Below are positions 60,157 through 64,000 of a DNA stretch of 64,000 nucleotides, one piece after another. The translations under genes were made by a program, and so were the position numbers. Source of the DNA: Thioalkalivibrio sulfidiphilus HL-EbGr7 (GTDB lineage: Bacteria; Pseudomonadota; Gammaproteobacteria; Ectothiorhodospirales; Ectothiorhodospiraceae); the NCBI RefSeq assembly GCF_000021985.1, contig NC_011901.1:1984001-2048000 (forward strand), in the 5' to 3' direction. The notes under the pieces are model-generated. The model saw only the letters and a program-made list of their open reading frames with translations. It ran no database searches and was not told the origin of the DNA. Position 1 is the first letter of the stretch. Every line of letters starts with the position of its first letter.

Positions 60157-61098
60157 ATGTCCAAGAACACGGTAGGCATCATCGGCACGGGCAACGTCGG
60201 CATGGCCGCCGCCTATGCCCTGTTCCAGCGCCAGATCGCCAGCAGCCTGGTGCTGGTGGACAAGGACCCCCGCCGGGCCGAGGGCGAGGCCATGGACCTG
60301 ATGCACGGCCAGGCCCTGGTGGGCCGGGTGACGGTGCGCGCCGGCGACTACGCGGACCTGGCCGGCTGCGGGGTGATCGTGATCTGCGCGGGCGTCGGCC
60401 AGAAGCCCGGCGAGACCCGCCTGGACCTGCTCAACCGCAACGCGGCGGTATTCCGGGAGATCGCCGAGCAGCTGGATCGCAACGCCCCGGAGGCGGTGCT
60501 GGTGATCGCCACCAACCCGGTGGATATCCTCACCACCGTGATGCAGCGCCTGAGCAAGCGCCCCCCGGAGGCGGTGATCGGCACCGGCACCATGCTGGAC
60601 ACCTCCCGGTTCCGCGCCCTGCTTGGCGAGCACTACGACGTGAATCCCCGCTCCGTGCATGCCTATATCCTGGGGGAGCACGGCGATTCCGAGGTGGCCA
60701 TCTGGAGCAGCGCCAGCATCGGCGGCCTGCCCATCATGGGCCACGAGATCAGCTGCAAGCCCTTCGACGCCGGGGCCATGGAACGCATCTTCCAGCAGGT
60801 ACGCGGCGCCGCCTACGACATCATCGCCCGCAAGGGCTACACCAACACCGCCATCGGCCTGGTGATCGCCTACCTGGTGCGGGTGATCCTGGAGGACCAG
60901 AAGAGCGTCCTGCCCGTGAGCGTGGACCCGGCCGGGATCTACGGCATCGAGCCGGGACTGTGCCTGAGCATCCCCTGCGTGGTGGGTTCCCGGGGGGTGG
61001 AATGCCGGGTACCGCCGGAGGTCTCCGAACAGGAGCGTGCAGGCCTGCACGCCTCGGCCGCCGTGCTGCGGGGAGGCCTGGAGGGGATGGAAATCTAG
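60157..61098 (+). CDS. ldh: L-lactate dehydrogenase
   Basis: The 313-aa NAD-dependent enzyme interconverts pyruvate and L-lactate. The Rossmann motif is VGIIGTGNVGMAAAYAL; substrate specificity residue Gln lies in GVGQKPGETRLDLL, which favours lactate over malate dehydrogenase (Arg there); the catalytic His is in LGEHGDSEVAIWS. Length is usual. It has a strong AAGGGAGGCAATCCCCC ribosome region. Together with pycAB it gives a pyruvate-handling group. Confidence 0.9.
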   Translation: MSKNTVGIIGTGNVGMAAAYALFQRQIASSLVLVDKDPRRAEGEAMDLMHGQALVGRVTVRAGDYADLAGCGVIVICAGVGQKPGETRLDLLNRNAAVFREIAEQLDRNAPEAVLVIATNPVDILTTVMQRLSKRPPEAVIGTGTMLDTSRFRALLGEHYDVNPRSVHAYILGEHGDSEVAIWSSASIGGLPIMGHEISCKPFDAGAMERIFQQVRGAAYDIIARKGYTNTAIGLVIAYLVRVILEDQKSVLPVSVDPAGIYGIEPGLCLSIPCVVGSRGVECRVPPEVSEQERAGLHASAAVLRGGLEGMEI

Positions 61099-61218
61099 TG
61101 GCTAGTCTCAAGTGGCTAGTGGCAAGGGGCCCCACCCCAGCCCTCCCCCGCGTTGCGGGGGAGGGAGTACACCGTGAGGGTGGTGTTCCTTGCCACTAGC
61201 CACTTGAGACTAGCCACT
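61097..61218. repeat. 31-bp perfect inverted repeat of GTGGCTAGT words with inner hairpin
   Basis: The left arm at 61097-61127 (AGTGGCTAGTCTCAAGTGGC continuing TAGTGGCAAGG) is exactly complementary to the right arm at 61188-61218. Inside is a second hairpin, CCCTCCCCC and GGGGGAGGG, at 61141-61165. The word GTGGCTAGT occurs twice in each arm. It begins within the ldh stop codon. Confidence 0.9.
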
Positions 61219-61275
61219 TCCTTCCCCTATCCTTCCGCCCGCCTTAGTCCGATCCCCTTCTGGAGACACCCAACC

Positions 61276-62148
61276 ATGTTCCACACCCCTGGTGTGAATC
61301 CGGGCCTGCGCGAACGCGCCGGGCGCTGGATCGAATCCGGCCCGGTGCAGCGGGTCATCATCGCCCTGATCCTGATCAACGCCGCCATCCTGGGCCTGGA
61401 GACCGACCCGGACATCATGGCCCGTATCGGCGACTGGCTGATCGGCGCCGACCGGGTGATCCTGGGCGTGTTCGTGGTGGAGATCCTGATCAAGCTCTAC
61501 GCCAAGGGCCTGCGCTTTTTTCGCAATCCCTGGAACGTGTTCGACTTCCTGGTGGTGGGTATCGCCCTGATTCCGGCCTCGGGCCCCTTCGCGGTGCTGC
61601 GAATCCTGCGTCTGCTGCGCCTGGTGTCCATGATTCCGAAGCTGCGTTTCGTGGTGGAGGCCCTGCTGCGGGCGATCCCGGGGATCGCGTCCATCTTCGG
61701 CCTGCTCATCATCCTGTTCTACGTGTTCGCAGTCATTGCCACCGGGCTGTTCGCCAAAGATCACCCGGAATGGTTCGGATCAATCGGCCGTTCCATGTAC
61801 ACCCTGTTCCAGGTCATGACCCTGGAGAGCTGGTCCATGGGCATCGCACGGCCGGTGATGGAGACCCATCCCTACGCCTGGGTGTTCTTCGTGCCCTTCA
61901 TCCTGGTGGCCACCTTCACCATCCTGAACCTGTTCATCGCCATCATCGTCAACACCATGCAGACCCTGGCCGAGGAGCAACAGAAGTTCGAGGAAAAGAC
62001 CATCACCACGGTGGTGCATGCCGAGAGCGCGCAGCTGCACCAGGATCTCACCCGGGTGGAGAGCGAAAACCAGCAGCTGCACCAGGACCTGCGCGCCCTG
62101 CGCGAGGAGATCCGGGCCCTGCGGGAGGAGCTGCGCAGGCCCGGATAG
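61276..62148 (+). CDS. One-domain voltage-gated sodium channel (NaChBac/NavAe type)
   Basis: The 290-aa, six-helix channel forms tetramers. S1-S4 lie at about 20-135; S4 has regularly spaced arginines (AVLRILRLLRLVSMIPKLRF). The selectivity filter TLESWSMG agrees with the sodium-selective TLESWxxG of bacterial Nav channels. S6 (FILVATFTILNLFIAIIVNT) and a C-terminal coiled coil with heptads (LHQDLRALREEIRALREELR) complete the typical form. The ATG at 61276 gives the expected short N-terminus. Such channels are usual in alkaliphiles, which use sodium-driven motility and pH control. Confidence 0.92.
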   Translation: MFHTPGVNPGLRERAGRWIESGPVQRVIIALILINAAILGLETDPDIMARIGDWLIGADRVILGVFVVEILIKLYAKGLRFFRNPWNVFDFLVVGIALIPASGPFAVLRILRLLRLVSMIPKLRFVVEALLRAIPGIASIFGLLIILFYVFAVIATGLFAKDHPEWFGSIGRSMYTLFQVMTLESWSMGIARPVMETHPYAWVFFVPFILVATFTILNLFIAIIVNTMQTLAEEQQKFEEKTITTVVHAESAQLHQDLTRVESENQQLHQDLRALREEIRALREELRRPG

Positions 62149-62244
62149 GCAGGCCAGACCGTGTGCCCGGTCGTAATGCCCCTACGATTCGCAGGCGCAG
62201 CGGGCTACACTCTTTAACGAGAGCGTCATCACAGGAGCGTCGCC

Positions 62245-62748
62245 ATGAGCACACTGGACCAGATCAGGGAAGGCTTCGGCCATGCCCTCGACACCCTGAG
62301 CCGCGGCTGGCAGCAGCTGCGCGAACGCGCCGGCAGCGCACTGACCCGCTTCCACCCCAGCTCCGCCGAAGGCCCGGTGGAGAGTGTTGAGGCCGGCGTG
62401 GCCCGCAACGCCGCCCGCTGGGGCGTGCTGGCCTCGGAGGTCCGCGAGACCGATGACGCACTCATCATCGGCCTGGAGATCCCCGGCATGGAGTCCAAGG
62501 ACTTCGAGATCCAGGTGGTGGATGATCACCTGGTGGTCAGCGGCGAGAAGCACCTTGAACGGGAACAGGCCCGGGGCCGTTTCTACGTGATGGAGCGGGC
62601 CTACGGCCGCTTCGAGCGCATGGTCCCCCTGCCCGTCCCCGTGGACCCCCAGGGCGCCAGGGCCAAGTACCACAACGGCGTGCTGACCGTGACCCTGCCC
62701 AAGAACCTGCGCGCCCTTGGCCGGCGCATCCCCGTCCAGGGAGCCTGA
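62245..62748 (+). CDS. Hsp20/alpha-crystallin small heat-shock protein
   Basis: The 167-aa ATP-independent chaperone has an alpha-crystallin domain at about residues 65-160 (SEVRETDDALIIGLEIPGME, then DHLVVSGEKHLEREQARGRF and KYHNGVLTVTLPKN). The N-terminal helices (GFGHALDTLSRGWQQLRERA) are typical of oligomerising arms. An IxI-like end (RRIPVQG) is weak. The small gene after it is probably in the same transcript. Confidence 0.92.
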   Translation: MSTLDQIREGFGHALDTLSRGWQQLRERAGSALTRFHPSSAEGPVESVEAGVARNAARWGVLASEVRETDDALIIGLEIPGMESKDFEIQVVDDHLVVSGEKHLEREQARGRFYVMERAYGRFERMVPLPVPVDPQGARAKYHNGVLTVTLPKNLRALGRRIPVQGA

Positions 62749-62749
62749 C

Positions 62750-62938
62750 ATGAGCGACGACAGCCCCATCATCAACGGCAACACCTACGCGGGTCCGGAA
62801 CGCCGCTCCGGCAAGGACCGGCGTTCCGGCAAGGACCGGCGCGAGATGGTGCGCTTCGAGCCGGAGAAGGATCCCCGCCGCTCCGGCAAGGACCGGCGGC
62901 AGAAGCAGGATGATCTCTGGGAGCGGAGGGACTTTTAG
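62750..62938 (+). CDS. Small charged protein with RRSGKDRR repeats
   Basis: This 62-aa protein begins right after the hsp20 stop. The sequence has the motif RRSGKDRR three times (AGPERRSGKDRRSGKDRR, later DPRRSGKDRRQKQ) and ends WERRDF. The repeat gives alternating basic clusters, fitting a disordered RNA- or membrane-binding peptide. No family is recognised. Confidence 0.65.
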   Translation: MSDDSPIINGNTYAGPERRSGKDRRSGKDRREMVRFEPEKDPRRSGKDRRQKQDDLWERRDF

Positions 62939-62945
62939 GAAGTGG

Positions 62946-63022
62946 GAAGGGTGAATTGGGAAGTGGGAAGTGGGAAGTGGGAATTCAAATGCCTTTACTT
63001 CCCACTTCCCAATTCACCCTTC
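62946..63022. repeat. 26-bp perfect inverted repeat of GGGAAGT words
   Basis: GAAGGGTGAATTGGGAAGTG then GGAAGT at 62946-62971 is exactly complementary to 62997-63022. Extra GGGAAGT units extend the left side. The arsJ stop codon and its last ten codons lie inside the right arm, so the repeat has formed the protein's C-terminus (STKGELGSGK). Confidence 0.9.
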
Positions 63023-64000
63023 GTACTTTTAGGCAGTTTCAGCGAAAGAACACCCGCCGCCACCACAAACCCCACCGACCACCACAGGCACCCCTCCAGC
63101 CCCTGGGTCTGGTAGACCCAGCCGGAAAGCACCGTGCCCAGCAGGCGGCCGCCGGCGTTGGCCATGTAGTAGAAGCCCACCTTCATGGCCACCTTGTCGT
63201 GATCCGCGTAGGCCAGGATCAGGAAGGAATGCACGGCGGAGTTGATGGCGAACACCACGCCGAACAGCCCCAGGCCGATGATCAGGGTCCAGGCCGGGTC
63301 CAGGCCCTGCATCAGCGCGATGGCAATCCCCGCCGGCACCAGCGCCAGGGCGAAGGCCCAGCGTCTGGCCGTACCGCCGTCGGGGTCCCCGATGGCCTTG
63401 GATGAACGGATCAGCCGGGGCACCGAGGCCTGCACGATGCCGTAGCCGATCACCCACAGGGCCAGGAAGGCGCCCACCTGCATGTGGTTCCAGCCGAGCA
63501 CCGCCGAGAGGAACACCGGCAGGCCCACCACGAACCACACGTCCCGGGCGCCGAACAGGAAGAAGCGCGCCGCCGAGAGCCAGTTGATCTCCCGGGTGTT
63601 GGAGAACATCTGACCGAACTTGGGCTTGCCAGGGGCCCGCCCCAGGCCCGCGGGCAGGCCACGCACCGCGAAGATCGCCACCAGGAACAGCCCGCCCGCC
63701 AGGCACACCAGTGCCCAGCGGAATCCGACCGCGTAGAGCAGCGCCCCGCCCACGAAGAAGCCGGCGCCCTTGAGCGCGTTCTTGGAGCCGGTCAGCACGG
63801 CCACCCACTTGAACAGCCGGCCCTCGCCCCCCTGCCCCAGCACCAGCTTCACGCCAGACTTGGCGCTCATCTTGTTCAGGTCCTTGGCAATGCCCGAGAG
63901 CGCCTGGGCGAACATCACGTAGGCCACCCCCAGCCAGGCATCGGGCACGGTGAGCATGAGCAGGGCGAACACCTGCAAACCCGTGCCGAGGATCATGGTG
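62995..64000 (-). CDS. arsJ: ArsJ-like organoarsenical MFS exporter, 5'-truncated by window
   Basis: At least 334 residues of a major facilitator protein are seen; the start lies beyond the right edge. FAQALSGIAKDLNKMSAKSG and LTGSKNALKGAGFFVGGALL are typical of ArsJ, which exports 1-arseno-3-phosphoglycerate made by a partner glyceraldehyde-3-phosphate dehydrogenase. Multiple helices are clear. The C-terminal residues are coded by an inverted repeat. The dehydrogenase gene expected next would lie outside the window. Confidence 0.82.
   Translation of the reverse strand, partial: TMILGTGLQVFALLMLTVPDAWLGVAYVMFAQALSGIAKDLNKMSAKSGVKLVLGQGGEGRLFKWVAVLTGSKNALKGAGFFVGGALLYAVGFRWALVCLAGGLFLVAIFAVRGLPAGLGRAPGKPKFGQMFSNTREINWLSAARFFLFGARDVWFVVGLPVFLSAVLGWNHMQVGAFLALWVIGYGIVQASVPRLIRSSKAIGDPDGGTARRWAFALALVPAGIAIALMQGLDPAWTLIIGLGLFGVVFAINSAVHSFLILAYADHDKVAMKVGFYYMANAGGRLLGTVLSGWVYQTQGLEGCLWWSVGFVVAAGVLSLKLPKSTKGELGSGK

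Noticed and set aside
60157-61098. Malate dehydrogenase
   Set aside because: The specificity loop has Gln (GQKPGETR), as in lactate dehydrogenases, not Arg.

Overview
The window is high-GC gammaproteobacterial chromosome split by one integrated conjugative element. The host looks like an Ectothiorhodospiraceae-type haloalkaliphile or sulfur bacterium (Thioalkalivibrio or Alkalilimnicola relatives). This is an inference from gene order and gene content: uvrY, udg, uvrC, pgsA, tRNA-Gly, tRNA-Cys, leuZ; yceD-rpmF-plsX-fabH; a two-subunit pyruvate carboxylase; a NavAe-like one-domain sodium channel; and an arsJ-like exporter. No taxonomic search was possible.

Left chromosomal flank (1-4406): the end of mnmC, two small conserved genes, a CHASE/PAS/GGDEF diguanylate cyclase, and the 3' half of a tRNA-Leu(UAA) gene. 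Right flank (47623-64000): the 5' half of the same tRNA gene, then tRNA-Cys, tRNA-Gly, pgsA, uvrC, udg, uvrY, a CYTH protein, the fatty-acid/phospholipid cluster, pycA-pycB, maf, an FHA protein, ldh, a sodium channel, hsp20 and a partial arsJ. Several intergenic gaps in the flanks hold long, locus-specific inverted repeats.

Between them (about 4407-47631, 43.2 kb) lies an integrative and conjugative element (ICE) with a Tn4371-type backbone. In order it has a tyrosine integrase; a DUF1016 nuclease-like protein; a RadC-like protein; an AT-rich RloC/PrrC-like ATPase on the opposite strand; DUF932 and ParB-like genes; a regulatory block (DUF736, XRE, DUF2958, DUF2285, HTH); repA with iterons; parA; traF; and a relaxase. 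The cargo is torF-kdpABC-ptsN-kdpDE, a high-affinity potassium uptake operon with its own sensor, regulator and PTS IIA protein. A LysR regulator, an exclusion lipoprotein, traG and trbBCDEJKLFGI then make up the coupling protein and the type IV mating apparatus.

The most striking feature is at the right end. The ICE is inserted inside the anticodon loop of the host leuZ, with a 9-bp core repeat (GATTTTAAG) at each junction, and neither junction restores the tRNA. Just inside that end, on the same strand as leuZ, the ICE carries a complete, different tRNA-Leu(UAA). That gene is interrupted by a 233-nt group I intron between U34 and A35, the position used by cyanobacterial and plastid trnL introns. 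The intron splits the attachment core in DNA, while splicing would rebuild it in RNA. The element therefore appears to destroy an important tRNA gene, supply a self-splicing replacement, and keep that replacement from being an integration target.
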